A stretch of 64,000 nucleotides of DNA from Chrysoperla carnea (GCF_905475395.1 NC_058340.1:61110181-61174180); one strand, 5' to 3'. Numbered from the stretch's first letter, positions 32,851-45,350 are shown. Numbers and translations are program-made. The notes: generated from the letters alone by a model not told the origin.

Positions 32851-34635
32851 ATTATACGAAAATAAAAAATATTTTTAACTTCTCCCAAAAATTCTCCCCC
32901 TAAAGAATTGTTTGGATCCGTGCTTGATTAATAATCATTAACCAGTCAATTATACCAAGTAAGCACCATGTCGAACATAACTAATGTAGTTTTCTTTCTA
33001 TATCTACTAACAAATATACCTAATACTCTACGCCACTGAATATATTATAATAAATTTCAAACCGAATCAACATTATTAAAATATGATAATTGTAAAACAA
33101 CATTAATAATGTATTTTTATTTATATAAACATTTATTATTTTTTATTTAGTTAAAAATATATATATTAATGAAAAAAATAGCAAGTTGAATAATCTAAAT
33201 AAAATATGTCTGCAAAATTTAATATCGATATATTAATACTAAGAGCTATGGCCAGACATGAAGGCGAACATCAAACACAACGAAAATAGTCAAGAGTCAA
33301 ACAGTATAAAATATAGCAATGTGAATAAAATCCATTTTTTATTCGATATTACACACCCCATTTGATTTGAAAACCCCCTTCTTAGTATTTCGGCTGTATT
33401 ATAGTCTAGCAAACAAAATAAAAGCTAATATTGGATATTGGTTTTTAGACACTTTCGTAGTAGCGTCTTAAAGTGAAGTCGTGAGGAATGCACTATCAGA
33501 ATACCATAATTTGACGAAAATTACTTTATAATATTTGTTTTAGGGAATCAAAATTGTATTGCTTTTAAATTTTTTGGTATATTTATCAATTAATTTCAAA
33601 AATATAAAAGTGATGTTTTGAATTGTAAGAAATTAGACATAATTAATTTTCAATGTTTTTTGTTTTGTTTCTATGAAATCAAAATAAATTTCTAAAAGAA
33701 TGTATCCAAAAATTTTCACTTTTTTCTTCAAATTTCCACACCCTCGTTTATTTCGAAAATGGCCGTTTTGCATAATATATATCCTATGAGAGAAAATGCT
33801 CCAAATCGATTCAGGAGCCGATTTACTACGCGGCAGAAAGTAAGAGTACTACGATCTTTAATTTAATGTTCAATATATGGGAAAGTGCTATATAATGATC
33901 CCTCAGGATAAAATAATCCTTCGTTTTAAGGGAACCATTAAAGCTATATGTATATGGTATATTTATCGATAGATAAATATCGATTAATCATTCAACAAAG
34001 ATTTATGGCGATGTATAGTTTATTTTGTGTTTCATAGCATAAATATTAATTTTACTGCTTATAATCTATGGTAAGACAAACAACGGAAAATTTCGAATTT
34101 TTGAAAATTTGTTTGTTAGTTTTCGCCGGCTGGATGTTTTACTCTTGGCTTCTGTTGACTTTTAACAATATAATAATATATTTTGATAGGCCTATAATAA
34201 ATTTTAAGGTAAGTTTTTATGACGATATTCAAATATGTCGTTACGGGTAAAATGATCTCCTTTATATACGTTAAAATGATCCCTATTTTGCGTGTAAAAT
34301 AAGAATATGTAAAATGATCGCTCATCATGTGGCGGATCTTGAATGTGTTAATTAAGGATTATTTTACCAGTGGTTTTTGTTTTCATACTAATAAATGTAA
34401 AAGAACAATTAATATTTTATGTGAACTGTTTGGTAAAAAATGCAATGATCCCAGTAAAAAATGCAATGAGGTCAGTAAAACGATCCCTTTTGAGAAATAT
34501 TAAATAGTTCTAAAAATTTGAACAAATCAAAAGACATAGGCTTGCAAATATTGCAACACTTGAATGAAAAAAACAAATTATTTCGACGTTATATATTCTC
34601 GAATAGTTTTGTTATAAATTACATTTTTTCTTAGG

Positions 34636-34871
34636 GGAATCATTATTGGACACTTTCTCCTATGCATTATTCCTCAGAGATTTATTTGAAAGTGTTGGCA
34701 AGGAACCTACGAAAAATCTGTCATGAAAATGTTTATTCTAAGCACAGCACAGGTGACAGTGGAGTGAGTACAAGCCGTCACTCATGTTCATTACAATATT
34801 ATGAATATCACAACGGACTTATGTATATAAATCATGGTCAAGGGCAATATAATCAAATTGATTATAAATGA
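34636..34871 (+). CDS. Candidate 3'-terminal coding exon, protein not recognised
   Basis: A TTTTTTCTTAG acceptor precedes an open frame (from GGG at 34636) of 78 codons ending TGA at 34869-34871; AATAAA follows about 10 bases later. The composition is unlike the surrounding background frames: balanced, with Ser, His, Gly, Asp and Arg (for example HSTGDSGVSTSRHSC and YINHGQGQYNQIDYK). It looks like the cytoplasmic or C-terminal tail of a larger protein. No upstream exon on this strand was identified in the window, and I do not recognise the family. Chance or a transposon fragment remain possible. Confidence 0.35.
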
Positions 34872-35984
34872 TTAAAGAATAAATAATCCTTGAACATCAC
34901 ATAAACAAATCATTTTGAAATTATCATTTCATTTCATATCAAGTATTCAAACTATACAATTTAGTTCACGCAATAAAAGAAAATTAAGAAATACGACATG
35001 TACACGGTAAGAAATATTTTGCCGATATCACTATGTAAGTATAGACGTGAACGCAATATGTTGTAATTATATTTTTTGAAAAAAAGTCCCAATTTCCGAT
35101 CGAATAGTTCGAAAAATTTTGAGAAGATAAAATAAAAAAACTTGTAGTCATACACCAATAATAAAATTATTTTTTATTATTTTAATTATTTATTGTAATA
35201 TAGTATGTACTACTAAAAACCTAATATAAATTCAATTAATGTATAAATTACAATTGAAATACTTAAACGCATTAAACACATTGTCTCTTGGAAATGACAC
35301 TTGACATTTATTTATTAAATAAAATGAAATATATCTATTTTATAACTAAATGACAAATTTTACATAAACATTTTAAATATTTTTAGGTATATATTAAAAA
35401 TTATTAAATAATTTTTTATATATAAAATAATAATTTGATAATAAAAATAATCTTTTATAATCATTTTATTAAAAAAACAGGATTAACGTGTACCTAATAA
35501 TGCAAAATTAAAACATCAACATAATATTAAAAATTCTTTAATAATAAATAACGGTGTTATCCTTTTAACTTTTATCTCTATTACAACACGTAATATCTAA
35601 TTTCAAGGAATTGAAGCAACGAAACACCTGTGGATTGTATAAATGTATGAACAAAAACCTGTATAATACATTTCCACACTATTTCTAAGTTTTATTTAGA
35701 TAAGACGACAAGTTTGCATTCGTTAAGAAAAATTTTTCGGTTTTAAAATTGATGCTATATCGAACACTGTCCAGAAGAGTGATATAACAAGAACGAGGGA
35801 ATTTTATTTAGAGAAAATTGGATATAATGACATTGGCTATAACGATGAACCGGTTGTTGCGACAAAAATGAACGGTTCTGGCTGAATCCTTAAATAAACA
35901 CATTTTTTTATGCAAATACTTTTTCAGTTAAACAAAACACTAGCGTAATACTTTTTTGAAGATAATTAACTTACTTTTGGGCCT

Positions 35985-36166
35985 TATTAACTTATTACAG
36001 GTTGTAGTGATCTTAAGGCACAAGCGCCAAGGCAATTTTAGATTTATTATTGAAATTATTTGTACCTTATTTTCAACTTGGATGATGAATTTTGTTCAAC
36101 TTCATGAATGTAGACGAAAAATAAGAATAAAATTTTTCGATATCTGCCTTGATTATCGAAATATGG
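35985..36166 (-). repeat. Family B fragment, reverse orientation
   Basis: Complement matches the 3' third of family B (CGAAAAATTTTATTCTTATT, TTGTTCAACTTCATGAATG reversed, TGCCTTGGCGCTTG). It abuts the CCTAA tail of the LINE fragment at 36168, so the LINE probably inserted into this copy. Confidence 0.65.
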
Positions 36167-36167
36167 T

Positions 36168-36385
36168 TAGGTTAGATTAGAGTTTCTGTCCTGGGGTGGG
36201 ACACACTTAGACCATAGGGTCCGTTGTGATATCGTAAAAGGGTTGGCCCATCCCCGGCCACTACTCCATGAACCATTTGGAGCTGTTAAATAACAGCAGG
36301 AGGGCTTTGACGTCGACTGACTTTAGGTCGGACAGGTCGTCAAAGAGAGGCTGGCTCAATTAAGCCCATCTCCTCATAACAACTG
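36168..36385 (-). mobile_element. Non-LTR retrotransposon 3' fragment with CCTAA-like tail
   Basis: On the minus strand: the end of the frame ([12 protein letters not shown]), then the 3' UTR with TCACAACGGACCCTATGGTC and GTGTGTCCCACCCCAGGACAG, and a tail CTAATCTAACCTAACC. Same element as 5843-6237 and 51705-52163, truncated more strongly (about 218 bp). No target duplication recognised. Confidence 0.8.
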
Positions 36386-37305
36386 TAAAAAATTGATAAC
36401 AAAAATTTGAGATTAAATTTTGGAAAAATTTTTTCTCGAAGAATGCGGTTTTATTCGCTAGCCTATAATCTAACTATGTATAAATAAATTAAGGTTATAT
36501 AAGTACTTAGCTGAAAGTGTAAGTGATCTTGAAAACTGGTTCTGTTTTACGGCCTATATCATTATCATCATTTGACTATTTTAAAGAATTAAAATAAACA
36601 GAAAAAGCCGACCTGTGAGAAAGTGATTGGTGTCAGCCAAGTTAATGTAGAAAACTGTTCTGTTACAGCCATAGATAAAATAATAGTACTATTACAATAT
36701 CTTTGGTTACAGCTGTTTTCTTGACTGACACCGACTCCAAAAATAACAGTAATTGTAACTACATTATATTATCGTTATATTTTTACTTTTTAGTGCATAT
36801 TAATTTGTTTTGGAATAGTCGGTTTTTTTTTGTTTAAAGTTTTTTTTAGATTTTATCAAATTTTTAAGATAAGTGGATCTACGGCTAAACTACCTTAAAA
36901 CGTTCTACCATGGATGGGTATTTATCTTATTGTTATCTTAATATTTATTCATTGTTAAGAATCCTACAAATCAAATTTATTTTGTTGAGTTTATGAAGCT
37001 GTTATTGAAACCTTAATACCAGCAAATATACTTATTACTTATCGGTAATTGCAAATAGCCGATAGCCATTATAACCAATAAGTGTTTTTTGCCAAATATG
37101 TAAAATGCAAATAATTTAAATAAAACAACAGAGTGAGTACCTGCTGTTATAACATATACACATCGGACGACAAAAAGAATCCAAATTACGAAAGTAGTTT
37201 TAGCTCAAGGCTCAATTCAGATGACCAGCATACTAATTTACTTACTTTCTTCCAGATTGAATTATAATGAACAATCATCACATCAAAAGTAAAATTTTAC
37301 AAATT

Positions 37306-37600
37306 CTACGAACAAAATTTTGGTATAGGTGTTCGTAAAATCACCTAATTAGTCCATTTTCGGTTGTCCTTCCGCCCGTCCGTTTGTGAACACGATAACT
37401 CGAAAATGAAACGAGATATCAAGCTGAGATTTTCATAACGTACTCAGGACTCGAGTTCATAAATAAGCAACAAAGGCCAATTGGGTCTTGGTTCGTAAGA
37501 TCTAGCTTGAAACCGTTAGAGATACAACAAAAGTTCAAATATAAACACCTTTTGTTTGAACCATTTTACCGTAAACATCACTGTTTACCCTCGAGGGCGG
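37306..37600 (-). repeat. Family A, reverse copy
   Basis: The complement reads GGTAAACAGTGATG, the AACGGTTTCAAG block, CTCGAGTCCTGAGTACG, GACGGGCGGAAGGACAACCG and AAATGGACTAATTAGGTG, then TATACCAAAATTTTG. The AT-rich tail is missing. Confidence 0.7.
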
Positions 37601-37735
37601 ACCCTCACCCCTTAAATTTTCAGGATTGATTTAAACTTAGTGCAAGTTATTCAAAATTACCCTGGCGCTCGTACATCCTTAATTAAAAAATGGGTTTACG
37701 GACATTCTATCTTAAACGAGAAACATGGACAGACA

Positions 37736-38030
37736 GGTTAGGTTAGGTTATAATGGCTGTCCACGAAGGACACACTTAGGCTATAGAGCCCATTGTGATA
37801 CCATACATGTGTTTTACCACCATTCCTCTGATAATTTCATTTATCAGCTCCTCAATTTCAGAGGCTGAGTGCACCTCCATCATGCATATACCATACACTA
37901 CACCAGCCCATCACAACTTATTAATTAAATTAATTTTGTTGCGACGGCGGGAATCGAACCCGCTACCGAATGCATACCGCGGACGGAATTGGTTACGCCT
38001 TAACCAACTGAGCTAATAGGGCGACCACAC
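37736..38030 (-). mobile_element. tRNA-derived SINE with LINE-like CCTAA 3' end
   Basis: On the minus strand: A box TATTAGCTCAGTTGGTTAAG, B box GCGGGTTCGATTCCCGC, an unrelated body, and then TCACAATGGGCTCTATAGCC, AAGTGTGTCC, GGACAGCCA and (CCTAA)n. The last 65 or so bases align with the 3' end of the non-LTR element at 5843, 36168 and 51705. The acceptor stem does not pair, so it is not a tRNA gene. The tRNA promoter should allow Pol III transcription. A second diverged copy is at 29700. Confidence 0.88.
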
Positions 38031-38138
38031 GGTATACAGTTTGCATAAAAAATAAGCGGTTATTATTCTTAGTCTCTATAGTGGAAATTAAAATAAATTC
38101 ATATTTTGTAAACATAATTCTTTTTTTTATACCTTATA

Positions 38139-38212
38139 CAGGGTCCGTCACCATATGTGGTACATTGAGTATTTTAAGGCGGTATCAATTTAATTTAATT
38201 TAGTATTTCATT

Positions 38213-38247
<35 letters not shown>

Positions 38248-38490
38248 TAGATATGGACACACACACAATATTTTTTATTTTTAAGTAGTGGGAGATTTTG
38301 GTACATAACAAAAAATAAAAACTATTATTTTTTGTTATGTACCAAAATCTCCCACTACTTTAAAATAAAAAATATTGTGTGTGTGTCCATATCTATCTAT
38401 ATATATATATATATCCAATGAAATACTAAATTAAATTAAATTGATACCGCCTTAAAATACTCAATGTACCACATATGGTGACGGACCCTG
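38139..38490. mobile_element. 352-bp palindromic MITE with TA duplication
   Basis: Starts CAGGGTCCGTCACCATATG and ends with its complement; both sides are flanked by TA (38137-38138, 38491-38492). The arms are nearly identical and meet at an AT-rich centre near 38320; they differ mainly in the length of a (TA)n run (about 28 versus 20 bases) next to TAGATAGATATGGACAC. TA duplication and termini point to a Tc1/mariner-type hairpin MITE. Confidence 0.85.
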
Positions 38491-39057
38491 TATTTATTTA
38501 CACAATTATAATGCTGACCTGTTGACCTTGATTGAATGTGCTTTAACTACAATGTTAAAAAAAAAAAAATAAATAAATTAATAAAATTTTTTATGAAACA
38601 TACAATTTTCATTTTATAAAAACAATTTTCCAAAAAGTTTTTTGACATGTTTATTAGTCTCTATATTAATTTTGTTACCTTGAATCATTAGTAAAGGTAT
38701 TTAAATTTGAAATATTATTAAATTTAAAAATAATTATTTTGTAATAGCTTTGCGGTTCTAAAGAGTATATGATTATTTTATTCACGAGTATTTAGCACGT
38801 ATAACAACTACTTGAAATTAAAAATTTATAGAAACTTTCGAAATAAAATCAGATCTGATTGATTTGTTTGTGGCATTATAGCTCTTAAGCGGATGAACTG
38901 ATTGTGATTTTGCTTATTTGTTTGAAAAGTATTTTGATCGATAGTGTTATTAGTTGAGTTTCAAGAAAATCTCCTCAGTCCTTTTTGAAGTGAAAATTTC
39001 GTTAGGCGCGTTGAGCAATTTTTTGGGTGAGCCCAAATCATGAAACCTCACGTCATT

Positions 39058-39171
39058 GCCACTCGTCCCGCTCTATACTAACTACATCAAAAACAACGGT
39101 TATCACCCGATTACTGAAGTTAAACAACATTGAGAACATTTAGTTCTAGGATTGTGTGTTGTTGCTTTTTT
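39058..39171 (+). pseudogene. 5S rRNA-derived pseudogene (or 5S-headed SINE)
   Basis: GCC at the start, then CAACGGTTATCACCCGATTA, CTGAAGTTAAACAACAT (the 5S box A region) and GTGTGTTGTTGC followed by T6, in the 5S order. The part corresponding to GGATGGGTGACC and the following stem is deleted. Not a functional 5S gene. It could be a retroposed 5S transcript or the head of a 5S-derived SINE; the upstream block 38860-39055 is a family D repeat. Confidence 0.7.
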
Positions 39172-40366
39172 ATTATTTATAATAGTTTTTATACACACAT
39201 TAATAATTTCAATTTACAAATTTGAAATTTAAATTATTTATACTATAATTAATTAGAAAATTAAAATTAAAAAAACACAGTTATTTCAAAGTTTTAAGTT
39301 TTCACTTCCGTCGACAGTCCCTATGATTGAAAATCTTGTTTTTTCTAGTTGTTTTGATTACGGAACCCAAAACTCGCACTTGTAACATACCTTAAATCAG
39401 GTCTGATCTATTCGTTTGTCTCATCGTAGCCCCTGAACGCATGAACCGATTTTGATTATTTGTTTGTTTGAAAGGTAATTTGATCGATCATTTTTAGCAG
39501 AATCGTACAAACGGGGGCATAATCAATTAAAGAGCCGAACATAATCAATTAAAGAGTCCCGTTTTTCTCAATTTGGGAAAAAAATAGAGAAAATTATTAT
39601 ATATCTTTTAATGTAGAATTTTTTTGTGGATGAGGACTATTATTGAACAGAACCTAATGTAATATGTCCCTGTGAAATGCAAAAAACTGTGATTCTACCG
39701 CTGCGCCGTATAATATGAATTTCAAAATAGTAAGTTACTTTTAAGGATTAATTTCCTTTAAGGGTACGTTTTCATTTTGAGTTATAGTTGAGTTAGTTTA
39801 CTGTTTTCTAGTTATTTGAAAGTAGTATAATATTTCCTAGTTATTTATGTGTTTTCAAGGTTATTTGCCATTTGGAAGTCCAAATATTTTTACATATTGA
39901 ATTTAACTTAATCTTAAATTTATGCAACTACCTATTATTATTAAATATGTTATTTTAAAATACGACCTTAAAAATTATTTATAATTATGAAAAATATTTT
40001 ATAATTAAGTAACTAATAATATAAATAAAATTATGAAAAAGTGGTTAAGTTACCGCATAAATTAATTATAGCAGGTTACAGATTTTAAGTATAGATAGGA
40101 CAATCTAAAGTCTTAAGTAATTCTAGGTTTTGCCAAGTATTTGAGAACAGTCCCGGATCGGACGTACGTTTTTTTAAACCGGGGTAGGAACTTAAAATGG
40201 CGCTCCACTTTCCAGCGTTTGAGATAAATTGTTTAAAAAACTCATAATTTTAATAATATTTGGCATTTTTTGTGGGAAAATAGAAACTCTTGTATAAGTA
40301 AGTACTCTTTAATACCTATTTGTAGGTATTGTAAGTCTTTTGAATATTTTCGTTATGAAAAAATAT

Positions 40367-40918
40367 GTGAAAACAAACAATTGAGTGAGTTAATTGTTGA
40401 AATACCATGTTTAGACAGTGTCGATGACTCTTATCACATTACACATACATTCATGTCACACATTCATAACTGATATTCCCATAAAATACATACTATAAAA
40501 TTTGCGCCTAATTTGTACCCTCACGGGTAAACAGTGATGTATACGAAAAAATGTTTCAAACAAAAGTGTGTTTATTTTTTTATAAAGAACATTTTTTACA
40601 TTTAAACTTTTGTTCTATCTCTAACGGTTTACAAAATGGGTCCTACTGTCCCAAGACTGCAAGACCCTATGTTGCTCGTTTACGAACTCGACCTCACTTT
40701 TTACGTCCTGAGTACGCTGTAAAAATTGCAGCTTGATATATTTTTTCTTTTTTGAGTTATTGTGTTCACAGACGGACGGACGGACAACCGAAAATGGACT
40801 AATTAGGTGATTCTATGAACGCCTATACCAAAATTTTGTTCTATATACTAAACTTAGTATAAATATACTATATATTAAACTTAGTATACCTTGTATATTA
40901 AATATATACATGGTATAA
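40367..40918 (+). repeat. Family A, full-length copy
   Basis: Start GTGAAAACAAACAATTGAGT, then ATTTGTACCCTCACGGGTAA, TCTCTAACGGTTTACAA, TTTTTACGTCCTGAGTACGC, GACGGACGGACGGACAACCG, AAATGGACTAATTAGGTG and an end at ATACATGGTATAA. About 550 bp, the best copy with 54965. The segments after the start can form a weak AACAATT..AATTGTT hairpin. Confidence 0.8.
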
Positions 40919-42752
40919 TAATATGGAAGGTGTATATACCCTTTAAGAGTAGATCAATAACTTTCTAAATAAGTAAATTATTCAAATCAATAATTTTGTA
41001 ATGAATTTTATAAAAATACTAGCGGGGATATTTCAAAATTTGGTGTTTGTGTAATTTGTTTGATCCGAAAAATTTATATTTTCAATTTTACTCCGATTTT
41101 CTATCCTACAGTTATGTCTCGATAGGATTTAGAAACACAAATTTAATATGGTCGACTTTTTAAAGAATCCATCATTTCGGTATAAAATAACTATTTCGGT
41201 ACATCCTATTAGATCATTAAAAATATATAATTTTAAACTAAAAATATGTTCAATTTTTTCTTATAAAATAGTCTAAATATTTTTATTGATAAATTAATTG
41301 ATTTATGACTAAATTGATTTGAGTATAATGTATGATTATTATTTATTTATTAAATTATCTGCAATACAACCTTTGAAACATCTAAAATACTTCAAATGCG
41401 TATATGTTACCGGATTATTATAAGAATCGTTAGTTTATAATAAATTTAGAAAGATTATAAACATAACGATACCTACATATTGTGGAAAAACAATAAGATT
41501 TACGACGTACGCTTTTATTTTCCTTAGCAGGCCATGTAAAAAACAAAGTACATTTTTAAAGCACACAGTTTAATTTAAGTAGTTCGATATTTTGATTCTG
41601 ACTTAAAATAGCTTATATTTCGCAAAAATATAAATTCGAATCAATTAAATTGTACAATCTGACTAGATTTATTATAAACTAACGATGATTAAAATAATCC
41701 CGTGACATATATAAAAAGATCATTTAAAATAATTTTTTGGCCTTGTCTTTATTAATTTAAAAAGTATTATATCTTTCCACACGCGAACATTTGAGTTTTT
41801 TTTTTTTTTATTAAATTAGAGATATTTTCTAATCTAAAGAGGTGTTAATTAAAACTATTTACGCGGCTTAGAAAATATTATTTGAATACAATTATTTAGT
41901 ATTGATAATATTATTTATTATACATTAAACATTGGGCATTAATTAGAACGGACACACGTTTCCTTAATTATAGTATCTTTTTGATCTAATTTCTAATTTA
42001 GTTTATATATATTTATTTAGTTTATAGTCTAGGCGTGTAGGTATACGGCCATTTGCATTCAAATATCTTTAATAATAACATCGATAATACAGTAACCTTG
42101 TCGTTTGAAAGTAAGGGGTAGTAGGCATCAAATCCGGTAGTTCTGATTTTTTGCAAATTTGTTTATGATGTTGTTCCTGAATAATCCAAGTTTGTGGCCT
42201 CGAGCGACGAACGCAATACTGTCAAAAATCGAAAAAACACGTAAAATGTAGGTTTTTTTCTGTTTTTTGCAATTATAACCTTAAACGGGTAGTTTTTGAA
42301 GTACCATGTTTTTAAATTAGACTAAATTTGCTACAGTATGAGACTAGAATCGTCTCTGTAGACCCATTGGATTCCGAAATAAATCTTTTCAAAATTTTGA
42401 ATGATTTAACCGTTTTTAAGGGTTTTGTTTCTGCGACTAAACTTTTTGTTCTGAACAATATCCCTACTTCTTTTTATTTTGAAATAACTCTCTTTTTAAA
42501 ATATTTTGAAATAAGTGAGATGATAAGTGATAATATAAGATAATAACTATTAAGATCTTCTTATAAACGTGGCTTAATTGAATCACTTGTTTAATAATAT
42601 CATATTGTTATCACCATTTATTTCAAGTATGATAATATTTTTGTCAATTCACAAAAATAAAAGCCTTAATATACCCAGATAACGATATTGAAGTATAATT
42701 TTAATAACTTATCATCGATATCTATAAGCATATATAATACCTATATAATTTA

Positions 42753-43050
42753 TTATACCATGTATAACACCTATATGTAATACAAGGTATACTTAGTTTA
42801 GTCCCAAGTTTGCAACACTTAAAAATATTGATGCTACCAACAAAATTTTGGTACAGTTGTTCATAAAATCACCTAATTAGTCCATTGTAGGTAATCCGTC
42901 TGTGAACACGATAATTCAAAAACGAAAAAAGATATCAAGCTGAAATTTTTACAGCGTACTCAGGAAGTAAAAAGTGAGGTTTAGTTTGTAAATGAGCTAC
43001 ATAGGTCTACTGGGTCCAATTTGTAAATCGTTGGAGATAGAACAAAAGTT
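42753..43050 (-). repeat. Family A, reverse copy (3' half)
   Basis: Complement gives TATACATGGTATAA at the end, GTCCCAAGTTTGCAACAC reversed, and the ACTTTTTACTTCCTGAGTACG block. Truncated at the GAACTTTTGTTCTATCTCC block. Confidence 0.7.
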
Positions 43051-43387
43051 ATCATATACAATATGTTTTTTATTAAAAAAATTATTTCTAAATAGGTAAT
43101 TTATTTCCAAATAGCCAAATTTAAATTATTTCCAAATACATATTTTTAAATAGCCTTATTTAAATTATCATGTTCATTAAAATAACATAATAAAAATAAA
43201 TATTTACATAGACTTGCTAATTTGGAAGTGTAATAATCATTACCAAATTTTATTTAGTAGACCAAAATATTAACAAATATTTAAATTATTAATATCTGTA
43301 TTCAGTCAATAACATATTATTGATTATTTTTGATAAAATCAATTTAAAAAGGCTCAGGTAAACTGAACACAGCTCAAATAGTCTAAA

Positions 43388-43459
43388 TTTTTAAGCTTTA
43401 CAAACTTGGAACTAAACTAAGTATACCTTGATATATATTTCATATATACAGGCTATAAA
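43388..43459 (+). repeat. Family A, 3'-end fragment
   Basis: TTACAAACTTGGAACTAAAC, TAAGTATACCTTGATATAT and TTTCATATATACAGG only. Supports the right boundary of the family. Confidence 0.6.
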
Positions 43460-43544
43460 AATTTGGACTCATCAAATCCGACCCAATTTATCAAATTTTT
43501 TTAAAAATATTTAAAAAAAAAATATTATACTGCGTGTTTAACTG

Positions 43545-44200
43545 TTTTTTAACCACCGAAATAAAAAAAAGGGGTGGTACAAGTTTGACCGCTATGTGTG
43601 TGTCTGTGTGTTTGTCTGGCTGTGACATCTTATCGCCTAAACGGATGAACCGATTTTAATTTTTTTGGTTTCATTTGAAAGGTCATTTAACGGGGTGTAA
43701 TTTAGCTATTAGTCTCAAGTGCGAGCATTAGAGTTTCGTTCTCGAAAAAACTAAAAAATTAGCGATGATCTTCAAAATCGATTCAGTTTGGAAAAGGCAT
43801 GACGTATAATTTTAACACACAAATAATTACTATGAAAATGAATGGTCAAATAAACCTGGCTCATTCCTTTCGAAAAGTGAAATGGTAAAATAATTAGGTA
43901 ATTCAAAACAATAATTCAAAAGAACAAACTCAACTCAAATATTTCAATTTCAATTAAAATATTTCCAAATATTTGTCCCAGAAAATAGCTCTCTAAGTAT
44001 CTTTTTCATTTCATCTGATGTCCTTGACCATCAGATCACTCAAGGAGTGTTATAAGTGTTTATCTGTGCGTTTTTCAGTGGTATCGTAGCCCCTAAACGG
44101 TCGAACCGCCTTGATTTTTGAACATTTTATAGCTAAGTTTCCAAAAATCGGTTTAGCAGGAATAAATCGCATTTGTCGGGGGTTTTTTAAATTTTGTAAA
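43545..44200 (+). repeat. Repeat family D, two units, and arm of a distant inverted repeat
   Basis: Two blocks contain CCTAAACGG.TGAACCG.TTTTGATTTTT, AAAGGT.ATTT and a CAAGTGCGAGC or equivalent region (43610-43800; 44080-44200). Family D also occurs at 38860, 39400, 46705, 50505, 56700 and 59150. Bases 43830-44200 are matched in reverse by 46705-47085. Confidence 0.65.
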
Positions 44201-44869
44201 TTTCACTTGTAAACTAAATATATCATTTACATTTTCGAATTTCAAAATTAATATTTAATATAATAAATATTTTAATTTTTAAATCTGCTCTTATTTTTTC
44301 AAATCTTTTGCACAGTTTAAGTATTTAGTTTATATTCTAATTAATGACATTTTCGATGTTCGATGAATAGCGACATTTTTTTTAAATAAATCAGGTGTAG
44401 ATATTGACTTTTAGGCGAAGTTGCGGGAATCAATTGGTATTTAACAAAACAGGTTAAAAGAGTTCAATTAAAATTGCAAAATACACATCCACTATGTGAC
44501 AGGACGTTCTTTGACTCTAAAAATTTCAAAATACAAGTCAGGTCAATAATATTTGAAACGATCTATATTAGGTTATCGCTCTTTTATGGAAATTTATTTA
44601 ATTAGTTATTCCTATTGTGATGCATAAAATAGTTTTATTTATAAGTCTATTATTTTTTCATTTATACCTGAAATAATTTATTAACAGGTCTACGAATGAG
44701 AAATAATCCATTTTTATCAAATATTAGAACTATTATCAGATAGAAGAACTCTTAACATTATTCTAGGATATGGCATGTAAAAAATCCATAAACTATAACT
44801 TTCTACTGCGTGGTAAATAAGCTCCTGAGCCGATGTGGAGCATTTTCTCTCATCTCTATCTCTATATCT

Positions 44870-45350
44870 CTAACTCTATATATTATAAATGCGCAAGTAA
44901 CCATGATTCTTTGTTTGTTTGTTTGCTACGCTTTCACGCTAAAACTAGCGAATGGTTTTTAATGAAACTGTACAGCAATATAGCTCATACTTCAGAATAA
45001 CACTTGAGATATAATTTATAAAGATATATTTATAAAAAATTAATTTAAATTGACATTACCATAAATTACAGATTTCTGTAAAAGTAGTCATTTGACATTA
45101 CCATAAATTACAGATTTCTGTAAAAGAAGTCATTTGACATTACCATAAATTACAGATTTCTGTAAAGTCAATATAAAATATTTCACGGCCATCTTTTCTG
45201 ATATACTCAATGAATAATTATTATTATACATTTGAAAAAAAAGTAATACATATATTTTACCTGTGTAAAACAATCCTTACCATTATTTCGAATGTTATAG
45301 AAAGGGGATAAGCGAGAGCAATCTTTATCAATATTTACTTTTAAACCCAG
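44870..45350 (+). mobile_element. Helitron, 3'-truncated
   Basis: CTCTATATATTATAAATGCG, then GTTTGTTTGTTTGCTACGC, ACTAGCGAATGG and GTAAAACAATCC; it breaks off at TTTTAAACCCAGCGG, before the CTAG end. Same subfamily as 32378-32850. Confidence 0.65.
45051..45176 (+). repeat. Three-unit 42-bp tandem repeat
   Basis: TGACATTACCATAAATTACA and the following 22 bases begin at 45051, 45093 and 45135 with almost no divergence. Other Helitron copies here carry this block once, so it is a local amplification inside the element. Confidence 0.9.

Noticed and set aside
36168..36190. Interstitial telomere (TTAGG array)
   Set aside because: Only two or three TTAGG units, always attached to the LINE or SINE 3' end, so they are element tails and not relics of chromosome fusion.
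37946..38021. tRNA gene on the minus strand
   Set aside because: The A and B boxes are good, but the acceptor stem does not pair and the sequence continues into a SINE body and LINE-like tail. A SINE explains it better.
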